64,000 bases of DNA from Rhodanobacter sp. C03 (GCF_002001175.1 NZ_MUNT01000016.1:1-64000); one strand, 5' to 3'; positions 8,906-17,682 are shown, counted from the first letter of the stretch. The notes: generated from the letters alone by a model not told the origin. Program-made: numbers and translations.

Positions 8906-9397
8906 TTACCGGCAAACCAGTACTGGGATCTTGCTTTGCAGCAGTACCTTTTGCGTTTCGCTACCCAGCATCAACCGATTCAAGCCATGCCAGCCATGGG
9001 TGGCCATGACGATGAGGTCGCAATGATGCTCGTTGACGGCGTCCAGAATAGCTTGATGGGGGCGCTCGCCAAAGGCGTAGTGGCACTCGCAGGGCACTTG
9101 TGCAGCCTTGGCCAGTGCTTTGGCCTCGTCCAGGTAGCGTGAAGCGGTTTGAACTGCTTGCTGGCTAAAACTCAGCTCTGTAGCAGCAAGAAGTTCAGTC
9201 ATGTAGGCGAAGGAGTTGAATGGTGGCACGACGTGCAGCGCTAGCACTTTGGCGTCAAATGTCTTCGCCAGTTCGAGGCCCATACTGAAGGCTCGCAGCG
9301 AGAGATCCGATCCGTCGATCGGAAGCAGCAAGTGCCGGAATAGCGACTTCGGTTGCGCTTCGGTGGATTCCCGGTGCATGGCGGTTGCGGCGAACAT
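8906..9397 (-). CDS. universal stress protein, single domain
   Basis: This is a UspA-fold protein of about 163 residues. The first strand reads HLLLPIDGSD, and the nucleotide loop is ATHGWHG followed by LGSET, close to the G-2x-G-9x-G(S/T) ATP motif with Ala at the first Gly. The frame is open to 9496, but the TTG there lies inside an FNR box. The ATG at 9397 has GGAGG 8 bases upstream and fits a transcript starting near 9448. It is probably co-transcribed with the Nramp gene. Confidence 0.85.
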   Translation of the reverse strand: MFAATAMHRESTEAQPKSLFRHLLLPIDGSDLSLRAFSMGLELAKTFDAKVLALHVVPPFNSFAYMTELLAATELSFSQQAVQTASRYLDEAKALAKAAQVPCECHYAFGERPHQAILDAVNEHHCDLIVMATHGWHGLNRLMLGSETQKVLLQSKIPVLVCR

Positions 9398-9482
9398 GGG
9401 TAGAGCCTCCAGAGTCTTAGGGATGCCGCGCCTACGCTCAGGCACGTCGAGTTTCATGATGCCCGGTGCAATTGCCGCGATA

Positions 9483-9496
9483 TTGATCGTGGTCAA
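9483..9496 (-). promoter_or_regulatory. FNR-type box for usp-Nramp operon
   Basis: TTGATCGTGGTCAA fits TTGA-N6-TCAA exactly. On the reverse strand a CATCAT hexamer lies 21 bases downstream and could be the -10, placing the start of transcription near 9448. Confidence 0.7.
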
Positions 9497-9548
9497 GTCG
9501 TTGAGTAATCCCGTGCCGCGTCGAAAAAGAGGAAATGGTGATGATCAG

Positions 9549-9562
9549 TTGATCAACATCAA
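9549..9562 (+). promoter_or_regulatory. FNR-type box, likely for the small-ORF/usp operon
   Basis: TTGATCAACATCAA is an exact FNR consensus. On the + strand a weak -10, TAAGCT, lies 21 bases downstream (9584-9589). This would start a transcript near 9597, just before the AAGGAG of the ORF at 9622. It could also assist the reverse-strand promoter. Confidence 0.65.
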
Positions 9563-9621
9563 GATGAGCCGTGCCTGCTTGCCTAAGCTGTCAGCGAGTT
9601 GATTGAAAAAGGAGCACCGCT

Positions 9622-9828
9622 TTGAACTTGCTGAAGCATCGGGTACTCGCAAAACGTACCGTCGTAAAGATTGAGCGTTTTTGTGGGCAGCTTCGTGCAG
9701 GTACGAGCGATTTCTTTTGTCTGAAAAGCGATGGACACGCGCTCAAACGGATGCCGGTAAGAAACGATGACGTGTCATGTGACAGTTCGCATGCCGTTGC
9801 ACCAATATCCAAGCGAGGTGTGCGATGA
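9622..9828 (+). CDS. small unknown basic protein, 68 aa
   Basis: This ORF has a TTG start preceded by AAAAAGGAG at 7-base spacing and ends in an ATGA overlap with the next gene. An FNR box with a possible -10 lies at the right distance upstream. The product is rich in Lys, Arg and Cys, has no membrane segment and resembles nothing I know. The signals make translation plausible, but it could be a leader rather than a functional protein. Confidence 0.4.
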   Translation: MNLLKHRVLAKRTVVKIERFCGQLRAGTSDFFCLKSDGHALKRMPVRNDDVSCDSSHAVAPISKRGVR

Positions 9829-10010
9829 AAAGCCAATCAACTGCGCCAGCGTTTTCGATGCTCTCGACCGGTCTTTTGCTTATTGCTGTAGCCAGCGCCC
9901 TGATCAGCGTAGTTAGAGGCAACGAATTCACCTGGACAGCGACGGACTGGATCGGCGGCATCTGTTCGGTGGCACTGGTGCTCAGCCTGATCAACGACGC
10001 ACGCAAGTAA
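9825..10010 (+). CDS. small membrane protein, 61 aa
   Basis: This 61-residue protein has two hydrophobic stretches, about residues 12-30 (LSTGLLLIAVASALISVV) and 42-56 (IGGICSVALVLSLI), consistent with a two-helix inner-membrane hairpin. It is followed 32 bases later by a universal stress protein gene on the same strand and is probably co-transcribed with it. Function is unknown. Confidence 0.6.
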   Translation: MKSQSTAPAFSMLSTGLLLIAVASALISVVRGNEFTWTATDWIGGICSVALVLSLINDARK

Positions 10011-10042
10011 TCCAACGGTCCACCCAGCCTCGGAGGTGCGCG

Positions 10043-10480
10043 ATGTTCAAGAATATCCTCCTGCCCATCGACGGATCGGATCAGTCGCTACGGGCTGCCC
10101 GCCTTGGCATCGCAATGGCCAAACAGATCGCCGCGCGCGTCCATGCCTTTCACGTATTGGCGCCACTGGCGGCCGTTTCCTATTTTTCCGATCTGATTCG
10201 GCACGCTTCAGATGACTATCACGAGGAAGCGATCGGTCGCGCGCAGCAGCAGCTTGAGGCGATCCACGTACTGGCCAGGGAGGCCGATGTGCCGTTTAAA
10301 GGCAACTACGCATTCGACGAACGCCCCTATAGCGCCATCATTGGTGCGGCCCGAAAGTACGATTGCGATCTGATCGTGATGGGGACGCATGGTCGCACGG
10401 GATGGGACCATCTGGTACTCGGTAGCGAAACCAACAAGGTGCTGAGCTGCGCCGAAATTCCGTTGCTTGTTTGTCGCTGA
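10043..10480 (+). CDS. universal stress protein, single domain, ATP-type
   Basis: This is a canonical 145-residue UspA-fold protein. It opens with FKNILLPIDGSD and carries the full nucleotide motif GTHGRTGWDHLVLGSET (G-2x-G-9x-G-S), so it should bind ATP like MJ0577-class Usps. A GGAGGT-like site precedes the ATG. It belongs to the plus-strand operon starting near 9597 and is followed 21 bases later by a tandem-domain Usp gene. Confidence 0.9.
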   Translation: MFKNILLPIDGSDQSLRAARLGIAMAKQIAARVHAFHVLAPLAAVSYFSDLIRHASDDYHEEAIGRAQQQLEAIHVLAREADVPFKGNYAFDERPYSAIIGAARKYDCDLIVMGTHGRTGWDHLVLGSETNKVLSCAEIPLLVCR

Positions 10481-10501
10481 TGTCAGAAAAGGAGAGACGT
10501 T

Positions 10502-11380
10502 ATGGCTGAACTGCTAGAGATGCCCATTTCCGATCATGATAAATCGCACGTGCGAGGCGCGATGACGATCCCAAATATCGTGGCTTTTCTGACGGCGAGT
10601 ACTCCCTGGAGCTCAGCGGCGGTGATGGGCGCTTCGTTGGCTTCACGCTATGGGTCCGTGCTGACAGGCTGCTACGTCGACCCCATGTTGCGCGATTTCA
10701 GTGTGTTGGATGTCGAGTCGACGATGCACGCACTGGGATGCGACGATGTTCTTTTCAGTACACCGACTGCAGCCGACTTCACGCTTTTTGCTAACCAGAA
10801 CGGCGTCGCCAAGACGAACTGGGCTGCCGTGCAAGCCGATGTTGGAAGCGCCATCACGCAGCTCGCCGCCTGGCACGATCTGGCGGTTGTTGAAAGCGAC
10901 ATGATGGAAGCGAACGAGTTGCTGACCTTTCTGACCCATCTTTTATGGGCCTGCCGATTGCCTTGTGTCCTCCTGCCAAAGCTATGCACAGTCTCGTCGT
11001 CCTTCGAACGCATTGTCATCGGCTGGAACGGAAGCCCTCAAGCTACCCGCGCCATTCACGCAGCGATGCCATTTCTGCTGGATGCCAAAGAGGTCTGGAT
11101 CCTGGATGGGACAGACGAGGATGGCGATCACAATGCTGACCTACCCAAGTTCGATCCCTATCGGTTTCTCGCGCAACATGGTGTAACGGCGCATCAGCGT
11201 CGAATTGATGGTGACGTGGCGATCGTCGGTGGCGCTTTGATATGGGAGGCGCAACAGCTTCGTGCCGATTTGTTTGTGCTTGGCGCATTCAGCCATTCAC
11301 GTCTTCGTGAACGGGTAGCGGGCGGTGTGTTCAGGTGCATGCTCGAGAACGCGAAGATACCGATGTTGCTGCAGCACTGA
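10502..11380 (+). CDS. tandem-domain universal stress protein
   Basis: This 292-residue protein has two Usp folds. The first (about 20-155) has lost the nucleotide motif. The second (about 165-292) starts ERIVIGWNGS and ends with LGAFSHSRLRERVAGG, where the second motif Gly is Ser. ATP binding is therefore doubtful, and a regulatory or scaffold role is possible. GGAGAG precedes the ATG. It is the last gene of its operon, followed by a strong hairpin at 11518-11548. Confidence 0.88.
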   Translation: MAELLEMPISDHDKSHVRGAMTIPNIVAFLTASTPWSSAAVMGASLASRYGSVLTGCYVDPMLRDFSVLDVESTMHALGCDDVLFSTPTAADFTLFANQNGVAKTNWAAVQADVGSAITQLAAWHDLAVVESDMMEANELLTFLTHLLWACRLPCVLLPKLCTVSSSFERIVIGWNGSPQATRAIHAAMPFLLDAKEVWILDGTDEDGDHNADLPKFDPYRFLAQHGVTAHQRRIDGDVAIVGGALIWEAQQLRADLFVLGAFSHSRLRERVAGGVFRCMLENAKIPMLLQH

Positions 11381-11517
11381 GCGCTTACCGACATCAACGC
11401 TTCCTCCCTCCCGCATGGCCATGGCCGCCAATAAATGCCCGAGATGGCGATCCATTCGCGAGGGTGTGAACCGGGTTTCTTGATGCTTTTGTAGGCCGTG
11501 ACGCTAGTGCAAAGAAT

Positions 11518-11548
11518 CGGCGTAATCGACATTGTGTCGATTACGCCG
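11518..11548. terminator. perfect 14-bp hairpin between convergent usp genes
   Basis: Arms CGGCGTAATCGACA and TGTCGATTACGCCG flank a TTG loop. The hairpin lies between a plus-strand and a minus-strand gene that converge, so it may terminate both. It lacks a T-tract. Confidence 0.5.
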
Positions 11549-11613
11549 GGAAGGCGTGCCACGTAGGCGGCCGTGTCGACTGCATATTTGGCGAAGGCAC
11601 CATTCTGCTTGAA

Positions 11614-12498
11614 TCAGTGTTGCATAAAGACGGGAATGTCGGCGTTCGCCATGACATACCGGGTTGCGCCGCCGAGCACGCGTTCACGGATACGTGAATG
11701 CCCATAAGCCCCCATCACCAGAAGGTCTGCACGCACTTCGTGCGCCTTTTGCAGAAGGCACTTGCCGGCTTCAATGGACGGCACGTTGATGTAATGTGGC
11801 TTTGCGGCAATGCCGTGATGCATCAGGTAGACGATGGGATCCGGTTCCGTCACGCCGACCTGGTCGGCGTAAGGCGTACGCACTTCACCGTTGACCAGGA
11901 TCACCTGTTTGGCGAGCTGAAGCAACGGCAACGCGCTATGCAGAGCGCGGGTGCCTTCGACGGTGCCGTTCCAGCCAATCACGATGCGATCAAAGCTAAC
12001 AGTATCGTCCCAGTGTGGAGGCAACACGAGGCAAGGTGCACGGCTGCTCAACATGCCTTCACCGAGAATATCGAACACGCCTGTCTCACCGACCATGTCG
12101 CGTTCGATGATAGCCAGGTCATGCCATGCACCGAGCTTGCGCAGCGTAGGCGCAATCGCCGTATGCGTCACGACCCATGAGGTATGTTGCGCGCCGAGCT
12201 CCTTGGCGAAGGCATGAAAGGCGGCGGACTCGTCGGGATAGTTGTACTCGCCATCGGTCAACAAGCTTATCACTGTGGGATCGGATTCATAAGCGCGCTG
12301 TTCGCGCAGGCTGGGAGGTACATAGCAGCCGGTGACATTCGCATTCCACCGTGCCGCGAGATCAATGGCGCTCAGGAGTGCCGCACTCCACGGACCGGTG
12401 GATGTGACAAGGGCGAGGATGTCGTGGAATTGCGACGCGGGGTGCTTTGCCGCGTTCGACTTGGCATAGGAAGTTTCATGAGATTTGTTGGCGAGCAT
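11614..12498 (-). CDS. tandem-domain universal stress protein
   Basis: This is a two-domain Usp of about 294 residues. The first domain begins HDILALVTSTGPW. The second begins DRIVIGWNGT and carries VMGAYGHSRIRERVLGGAT, the G-2x-G-9x-G motif with GG-A-T in place of G-S/T. An upstream frame start at 12525 exists, but the ATG at 12498 has GGAG 8 bases upstream. It follows the GNAT gene on the same strand by about 30 bases and is probably its operon partner. Confidence 0.88.
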   Translation of the reverse strand: MLANKSHETSYAKSNAAKHPASQFHDILALVTSTGPWSAALLSAIDLAARWNANVTGCYVPPSLREQRAYESDPTVISLLTDGEYNYPDESAAFHAFAKELGAQHTSWVVTHTAIAPTLRKLGAWHDLAIIERDMVGETGVFDILGEGMLSSRAPCLVLPPHWDDTVSFDRIVIGWNGTVEGTRALHSALPLLQLAKQVILVNGEVRTPYADQVGVTEPDPIVYLMHHGIAAKPHYINVPSIEAGKCLLQKAHEVRADLLVMGAYGHSRIRERVLGGATRYVMANADIPVFMQH

Positions 12499-12531
12499 GG
12501 CGATGTCTCCAGCAGGGGAATGCACGGGCTT

Positions 12532-13080
12532 TCACAGGGTCAGCGAGTACACCGCCGATCGCGGGTCGTCCGGATGCGATTCGCGCTTGAATCCGAGATA
12601 CTTGGCGAGTTCACGCATCTGTTCGTTGTTGACGTCGTCGATCGAAAACATCCGGGTCAGCTTTTGCTTGCGCGCGACGTCGATAAGATGGCGCATCAGA
12701 ACGACCGCCAAGCCGCGATTGCGCCAGTCGTCGGCCACCGTGATGGCGCATTCGCATTGCTGGCCGTCGCCGGTGGTCGAATAACGGCTTATGCCGACTT
12801 CGCGCAGATGACCGTTGTCGTGCGCCATCGCTATGAAAGCCATGTCGTGGACGTAGTCCACATGCATCAAATGGTCGAGCAGGGCCTTGTCGGGCTCCTT
12901 GAAGTCACCCAGGAAGCGGAAGCGTCGTGCCTCGGGTGAAAGCCGCTGAATGAACTCTTCTTCCATGGCGCGATCCTTCGACTGTAGTGGCCGCACCAGC
13001 ACTCGCGTTCCGTCACGCAGGGGTTCGATCCAGTGATCACCTTCAAGAGCGGCCTGGGGTTGTTTTGTAGTGGAAGACAT
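12532..13080 (-). CDS. GNAT-family acetyltransferase
   Basis: This is a 182-residue GNAT protein. The acetyl-CoA loop is VADDWRNRGLAVVLM (R-N-R-G-L-A), and the next segment, SIDDVNNEQMRELAKYLGF, is typical of the fold. The ATG at 13080 has GAGG 8 bases upstream and is preferred to the longer frame at 13128. Proteins of this type resemble the stand-alone GNAT half of Pat lysine acetyltransferases, but the substrate is not shown by sequence. The FNR box at 13161, with a TAAAAG hexamer 22 bases away, gives a low-oxygen promoter for this gene and the usp behind it. Confidence 0.82.
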   Translation of the reverse strand: MSSTTKQPQAALEGDHWIEPLRDGTRVLVRPLQSKDRAMEEEFIQRLSPEARRFRFLGDFKEPDKALLDHLMHVDYVHDMAFIAMAHDNGHLREVGISRYSTTGDGQQCECAITVADDWRNRGLAVVLMRHLIDVARKQKLTRMFSIDDVNNEQMRELAKYLGFKRESHPDDPRSAVYSLTL

Positions 13081-13160
13081 GGCGAAGACCTCGCGACTTG
13101 GTAGGAAGCCCTTTGCTAGGGGCCACACTTATCTTTTAGCGGGCTGGCGCTTGTAAGCAC

Positions 13161-13174
13161 TTGACGACGGTCAA
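13161..13174 (-). promoter_or_regulatory. FNR-type box for GNAT-usp operon
   Basis: TTGACGACGGTCAA lies inside a longer palindrome (CACTTGA/TCAAGTG). On the reverse strand TAAAAG (13133-13138) lies 22 bases downstream, a good class II -10. Confidence 0.75.
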
Positions 13175-13229
13175 GTGAAACAGGAATCGCACCTATGGAT
13201 CCCGCTTATCGGTGTCGCGTCGACAACGG

Positions 13230-13243
13230 TTGACCCAGATCAA
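13230..13243 (+). promoter_or_regulatory. FNR-type box for the forward usp gene
   Basis: TTGACCCAGATCAA is an exact TTGA-N6-TCAA pair 60 bases before the ATG at 13304. A class II start would fall near 13278. The -10 region is weak. Confidence 0.65.
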
Positions 13244-13303
13244 GACGCATTACCAGCGCCTGGATGAATGTTGGTATGTCGATCCTGCTTAAGGTGAGCC
13301 GTT

Positions 13304-14107
13304 ATGTTCGAGATCCTCGTCAACACTGAAGAGATGAGCAACGACAATCCCGTAGTGCGAACGGGCTTGGCACTGGCAAGCCGCCATAATGCCTATGCGA
13401 CGGGGCTCAATATCGTCGAGGTCTTTCCGTCTTCCATGTACATGCCCGATGTTATGGCTGTGCTGGATGCGGAGGAGGTTGAAGCCAAGCAATGCGATGC
13501 CTGGTGGATGAACCTATGCCGCGAACACGGTGTTCAAGGTGGCTGGGAGGTGATCCGCGGTGTGTACGTACCGATACTGGCGCGGCGTTCGTGCATGGCG
13601 GATATCACGGTTAGCCGCTTGCCGAATCGTGAGGCCGGCTACCCCTCGGGCATGGACTATGTGACGCGTGTGTTGCTTTCAGCCGCCTCACCGATGTTGC
13701 TCGTTCCGCCCAAGTGGGAGGGAAACTTCCGTCAGGAAAGAATCGTGGTGGCCTGGAACAGCACGCAGGAATCCATGCGCGCATTGCGCGCCGCCGTGCC
13801 ATTCCTTCGTGAGGCCGAAATGGTGTGCTTGATCGATGGTTCGAGCGACGAGTTGCCTGGTTTCGCGCCGCCGCCGCTCCCGGTGCGTGATTGGCTCACG
13901 AGGCAAGGCATCAAGTTGCATTCGACTCAGCCGTTTCCGTCGACGGCCAAGGCCGGTGAAGCGCTGCTCAATGAGGCGTATGCCATGCATGCGGACCTGC
14001 TGGTGATGGGCGCCTGGGGTCACTCGCGGATGACTGAGCTGATTCTCGGTGGCACGACGCGCCATATACTCGAACACGCCCAATTGCCGGTGCTCATGGC
14101 GCATTGA
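13304..14107 (+). CDS. tandem-domain universal stress protein
   Basis: This 267-residue Usp has a degenerate N-terminal domain and a C-terminal domain beginning ERIVVAWNST. The C-terminal domain carries VMGAWGHSRMTELILGGTT, a near-complete nucleotide motif. AAGGTGAG precedes the ATG. The gene has its own FNR box and stands opposite the GNAT-usp operon. Confidence 0.88.
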   Translation: MFEILVNTEEMSNDNPVVRTGLALASRHNAYATGLNIVEVFPSSMYMPDVMAVLDAEEVEAKQCDAWWMNLCREHGVQGGWEVIRGVYVPILARRSCMADITVSRLPNREAGYPSGMDYVTRVLLSAASPMLLVPPKWEGNFRQERIVVAWNSTQESMRALRAAVPFLREAEMVCLIDGSSDELPGFAPPPLPVRDWLTRQGIKLHSTQPFPSTAKAGEALLNEAYAMHADLLVMGAWGHSRMTELILGGTTRHILEHAQLPVLMAH

Positions 14108-14265
14108 TTGCGTTCGCAATTCGAGCGAAAGCCGCGCGCAGCAAGGGAGTATCCACGTAACGCGCAACCTTCGCCGGAACCGTGTGGTGCCTTGGCATCG
14201 GTGCTGAGCATGGCGCATGGCGCGTTATGCAGGCGAATACTCTCCAACGCGTGGTGAGAAACGAC

Positions 14266-14697
14266 TTAGTCGAGTTCACGTTCGTCCGTGAGTGCGCGCG
14301 AGGCGCGCTGCATCAGTTCGGCCAGCGCAGCCATCACATCATCCAGGCACACGATGCCAATCAACTGGCCTTCGTCGTCCACAATCGGCACGCGCCGGAC
14401 GTGGCTGCCCAGCATCATGCCGACGAGCTCATCGATTGTCGCGTCTGCGTGACACGTCACCAGCGGCAGCGATTGAATGTCGTGCAAGTTTTTTTCATCG
14501 CCTAGGTCTTTGGCCAGAAAACGGATGGCCAGATCACGGTCGGTCACGATACCGCTGGGAAGTACACCTGCCAGGGTGTTCTTCATCGTCACCACGCAAC
14601 CCACATCGTGCTGGCGCATGGTGCGGGCGGCTTCGTTGATGGTGGACGATTCGTTCAATTGGATGACGCGGGAAGTCCCGATATCGGCGGCGCGCAT
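14266..14697 (-). CDS. CBS-domain pair protein
   Basis: This is a stand-alone protein of two CBS motifs in about 143 residues. CBS1 contains HDVGCVVTM and the GIVTDRDLA signature; CBS2 contains SHVRRVPIVDDEGQLIGIVCLDDV. Such Bateman modules bind adenine nucleotides. The frame runs on to 14727, but the ATG at 14697 has GGAG at 6-base spacing. That start also fits a transcript starting near 14719, which is where the FNR box at 14754-14767 would place it. Confidence 0.85.
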   Translation of the reverse strand: MRAADIGTSRVIQLNESSTINEAARTMRQHDVGCVVTMKNTLAGVLPSGIVTDRDLAIRFLAKDLGDEKNLHDIQSLPLVTCHADATIDELVGMMLGSHVRRVPIVDDEGQLIGIVCLDDVMAALAELMQRASRALTDERELD

Positions 14698-14753
14698 GGC
14701 GGTCTCCAAGCTGAAATACGCCATCAATCCTAGGCCGGCCCGATAGGGGTGGC

Positions 14754-14767
14754 TTGACGCGCATCAA
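14754..14767. promoter_or_regulatory. FNR-type box between CBS gene and FNR-like regulator
   Basis: TTGACGCGCATCAA lies between divergent genes. On the reverse strand TAGGAT (14727-14732) is 21 bases downstream and fits the CBS gene. The forward direction has no clear -10 but could still give autoregulation of the regulator. Confidence 0.7.
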
Positions 14768-14895
14768 GCGTCGATCGAGTCGGAGTGCTGTTACACACCG
14801 TTACAAACCGTTGCCGAGTCGAACTAATGCCGTTACGGGCAGCACCTAGAGTCACCCCCGTAGTCGAGATGAACTGCAGCTCGGGGGTACGTGTC

Positions 14896-15633
14896 ATGAC
14901 ATTGCTAGCAACAGACGTTCGCACCACACCGGTAGGCAAGCCTTACGCGTCCATGGCTTTGGCAGCCACCTGCAACGATCTGGGGATCGACATCGAAGCG
15001 ATTCGCAAACACGTTCCGGTCCGCCGCTGCAAACATGCCGCCGGACAGGGCATTTATCACGCCGGCCAGCCGTTCCAGGCGATCTATCTGGTACATGCCG
15101 GTTCCTACAAGACCTGCGAACTGGCTGAGGATGGGCGTGAACAGGTGACCGGATTCCGCATGCGCGGCGACCTCATCGGTGTGGAGTCGATTGGCTTGAA
15201 CACCTATTCCAGCGATGCGATCGCCTTGGAAGACAGCGAAGCCTGGGAACTGCCATATCCGGCGGTGTTGCGGGCCTGTCTGCACATGCCGGAGCTGCAA
15301 TCACGCCTGACTTCAGCATTGGCGGCGGAAATTCGTTGCGACCGTTCATGGATGCTGATGCTGGGCACGCTGGCCGCCGAACGCCGCGTTGCCGCCTTTC
15401 TGCTCGACGTGGCTGCACGCTATGCACGCCTGGGCTATAGCGCGAAGCATTTCATCTTGCGCATGAGCCGTATCGACATGGCCAGTTTCCTGGCCCTGAA
15501 GCATGAAACCGTAAGCCGGGCACTGTCGCGCCTACACGATCAAAGCTACATCGACGTGCAGCGCCGCGAAGTACGGGTGTTGGATGTCGATGGGCTGCGC
15601 TCGATGGCCGGGATAAGCACCGCGCTGAACTGA
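14896..15633 (+). CDS. Crp/Fnr-family regulator without the FNR iron-sulfur cysteines
   Basis: This is a transcription regulator of about 245 residues. It has a cyclic-nucleotide-type sensor barrel (EQVTGFRMRGDLIGVESIG is FNR-like), a long dimerisation helix and a winged helix whose recognition helix reads HETVSRALSRL. E, S and R occupy the positions that in E. coli FNR read TTGA. The three N-terminal cluster cysteines and the C122 equivalent are absent: only C26 and C45 occur in the first 50 residues. O2 sensing through a 4Fe-4S cluster is therefore unlikely. Dnr-type proteins, which sense NO through haem, also lack the cluster. The frame extends to 14785; the ATG at 14896 gives the usual family length. 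It probably acts on the boxes listed here. Confidence 0.85.
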   Translation: MTLLATDVRTTPVGKPYASMALAATCNDLGIDIEAIRKHVPVRRCKHAAGQGIYHAGQPFQAIYLVHAGSYKTCELAEDGREQVTGFRMRGDLIGVESIGLNTYSSDAIALEDSEAWELPYPAVLRACLHMPELQSRLTSALAAEIRCDRSWMLMLGTLAAERRVAAFLLDVAARYARLGYSAKHFILRMSRIDMASFLALKHETVSRALSRLHDQSYIDVQRREVRVLDVDGLRSMAGISTALN

Positions 15634-15639
15634 GCGATA

Positions 15640-17673
15640 TCAGGTACTGACGTCCCGATCCAGCACACGACGCATGGCCGCACCAAGCTGTTCGCGGCGA
15701 TAGGGTTTGCGTAGAAGTTCGAAGGCGCCGGAAGCAGAGGTATCGATATCCATTGCGGCGTATTCGTACCCGGAAGTGAAAAGCACGGGAAGATGTGGAT
15801 ACCGCTCCCGTGCCAGCGCTGCAAGTTCGAAACCCGTCATGTCTCCGCCCAGCACGATATCCGTAAAGAGCAGATCGATTTCCGGATGTTCCGCCAATCG
15901 CTCAAGTGCGGTGGTGGCGTCGTTGGCCTCGAAAGTCGGGTGGCCCAGCGTGCGCAGAAAAGCGATAGCCACGCGCCGTACTTCCGATTCGTCTTCCACC
16001 ACCAGTACTGTTTCGTGGCCCTGGCGCGACGTCATGACCAATGGTTCTTCGGTATGGGCTGAGACAGCAACAGGCAGATAAAGCTCAACGCGCGTGCCGA
16101 AACCTAGCTGGCTCTCGATATTGAGGTGTCCACCTGACTGTTTTACGAAGCCGTATACCATGCTGAGGCCGAGTCCGCTGCCTTTGCCGGCTTCTTTGGT
16201 CGTGAAAAAAGGCTCCAGCACATGCGCCAGGATTTCCGGCGGCATACCCACACCGTTATCCGATACCGCAAAGACTACATACGAGCCAGGCTGTAGCTTG
16301 GCATCTTCCTCGACACTGACGACGTTATGAGAGCGTGCCGTGATGCCGAGGCGTCCACCGCGCGGCATCGCATCGCGCGCGTTGAGTGCCAGATTGATCA
16401 ATGCCGCTTCCAGTTCTCCCGAATCCGCGTATACCGCAGGCGTAGTTTTGGCGCACTCGGCGGTCACCACGATACGTTCGCCCAACGTACGGCCCAGCAT
16501 GTCGCTCAGATCGGCCAGCAATTGCACTGTTTGGACGGCATGCGGCAACAGATGCTGGCGGCGTGAGAAGGTAAGCAGTTTGCGGGTGAGTGCCGCACCG
16601 CGCTCGACGGCGCGTGAAGCGCTTTCGACGGTTTCCCGCGTTGCCTGATCGTCCGGCATGTCGGCCTCCAGCAGCTGCAGGTTGCCGGAAATCACCGTCA
16701 GCAGATTGTTGAAATCATGCGCAATGCCGCCAGTGAGCTGACCGAGCGCATCGAGGCGCTGCGCATGTGCCAGCTGTTCTTCACTGCGTTCACGCTGAAT
16801 GGATGCGGCCAGAATGTTCGCGACTGATTGTAGAAAATTCAGTCGATCCCGGTCGAAATAGCCCTTCTGGTGAGCCAGCGCCAACAGCAGCCCCAAGGGT
16901 CCATGCCTATCGGGCAAAAACACGAGAGCGGCGTCTTGGTAATCGCCGCTCAAGGAAGGGCATATGCGGCGAAGGCTTTCGATGACGGCGCCTTGCGCGG
17001 GTGGTTGATCATCGACATCCGGCGTCGCGCTACGTGTCATGGCATGCAGCGCGGGATCGCCCGACAAGCTCTCCAGCACGGCTTGAGGCAGACCCATCGA
17101 GGCGGGGACTTGCAAGCGGACATGGCGCGGGTCGGTCAGCAGAATCGCCATTGCGGGAATATCGAGGGTAGTTGCCACTAACTCGGGCATTTCGCCGATG
17201 GCTTGTTTGTGATGCGTGGCCTCAAGCAGACGCCGACCCATCTGGGCCATGGCAGCGTCAAAGCGGGCGCGTTCCAGGGCCTGGCGTGCACGCTGCGTTT
17301 CGGAGATATCGCGGATCGATGCCGCATACAGCGTTCCCATCGATGCAGCGACCGGGCTCAAGCCGATTTCCACGGGAAAGGATTGGCCGTCAGCGCGTAC
17401 GCCGGTCAGCTCGTAGCCGGCGCCCATCGGACGCTCGCGCGGGTTGGACATGTAATGGGTGCGATGTGCGATGTGCGCTTGCCGCAGCGCCGCCGGCAGC
17501 AGCGCTTCCACCTTCAAACCGGCAAGCGTACCTGCTCCATAGCCGAACAGGCGCTCCGCATGCGCATTGGTCAGCACGATGACACCCTGCCGATCGACCA
17601 CGATCATCGCGTCCGGTGCCATCTCGAATAATGAACGGAACAGGTTCGCGTCCGGAGCTTGCTTGCTGAACAT
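15640..17673 (-). CDS. hybrid sensor histidine kinase (PAS-GAF-HK-receiver)
   Basis: This 677-residue protein has no membrane segment. In order it has a PAS domain (about 10-125), a GAF-like domain (about 140-290), the dimerisation/phosphoacceptor box with GGIAHDFNN (H319), the ATPase with N box LALNARDAM and G boxes SDNGVGMP and GSGLGLSM, and a C-terminal receiver whose phosphoacceptor should be D605 in FTDIVLGGD. It lies 9 bases behind the response regulator gene. The cytoplasmic PAS-GAF input suggests an internal signal such as redox state or a gas; no ligand can be read from sequence. Confidence 0.9.
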   Translation of the reverse strand: MFSKQAPDANLFRSLFEMAPDAMIVVDRQGVIVLTNAHAERLFGYGAGTLAGLKVEALLPAALRQAHIAHRTHYMSNPRERPMGAGYELTGVRADGQSFPVEIGLSPVAASMGTLYAASIRDISETQRARQALERARFDAAMAQMGRRLLEATHHKQAIGEMPELVATTLDIPAMAILLTDPRHVRLQVPASMGLPQAVLESLSGDPALHAMTRSATPDVDDQPPAQGAVIESLRRICPSLSGDYQDAALVFLPDRHGPLGLLLALAHQKGYFDRDRLNFLQSVANILAASIQRERSEEQLAHAQRLDALGQLTGGIAHDFNNLLTVISGNLQLLEADMPDDQATRETVESASRAVERGAALTRKLLTFSRRQHLLPHAVQTVQLLADLSDMLGRTLGERIVVTAECAKTTPAVYADSGELEAALINLALNARDAMPRGGRLGITARSHNVVSVEEDAKLQPGSYVVFAVSDNGVGMPPEILAHVLEPFFTTKEAGKGSGLGLSMVYGFVKQSGGHLNIESQLGFGTRVELYLPVAVSAHTEEPLVMTSRQGHETVLVVEDESEVRRVAIAFLRTLGHPTFEANDATTALERLAEHPEIDLLFTDIVLGGDMTGFELAALARERYPHLPVLFTSGYEYAAMDIDTSASGAFELLRKPYRREQLGAAMRRVLDRDVST

Positions 17674-17682
17674 GGCGCTGCC

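Noticed and set aside
9398-9496. Longer start for the usp gene at 9496
   Set aside because: Its TTG lies within the FNR box; the ATG at 9397 has a strong GGAGG site.
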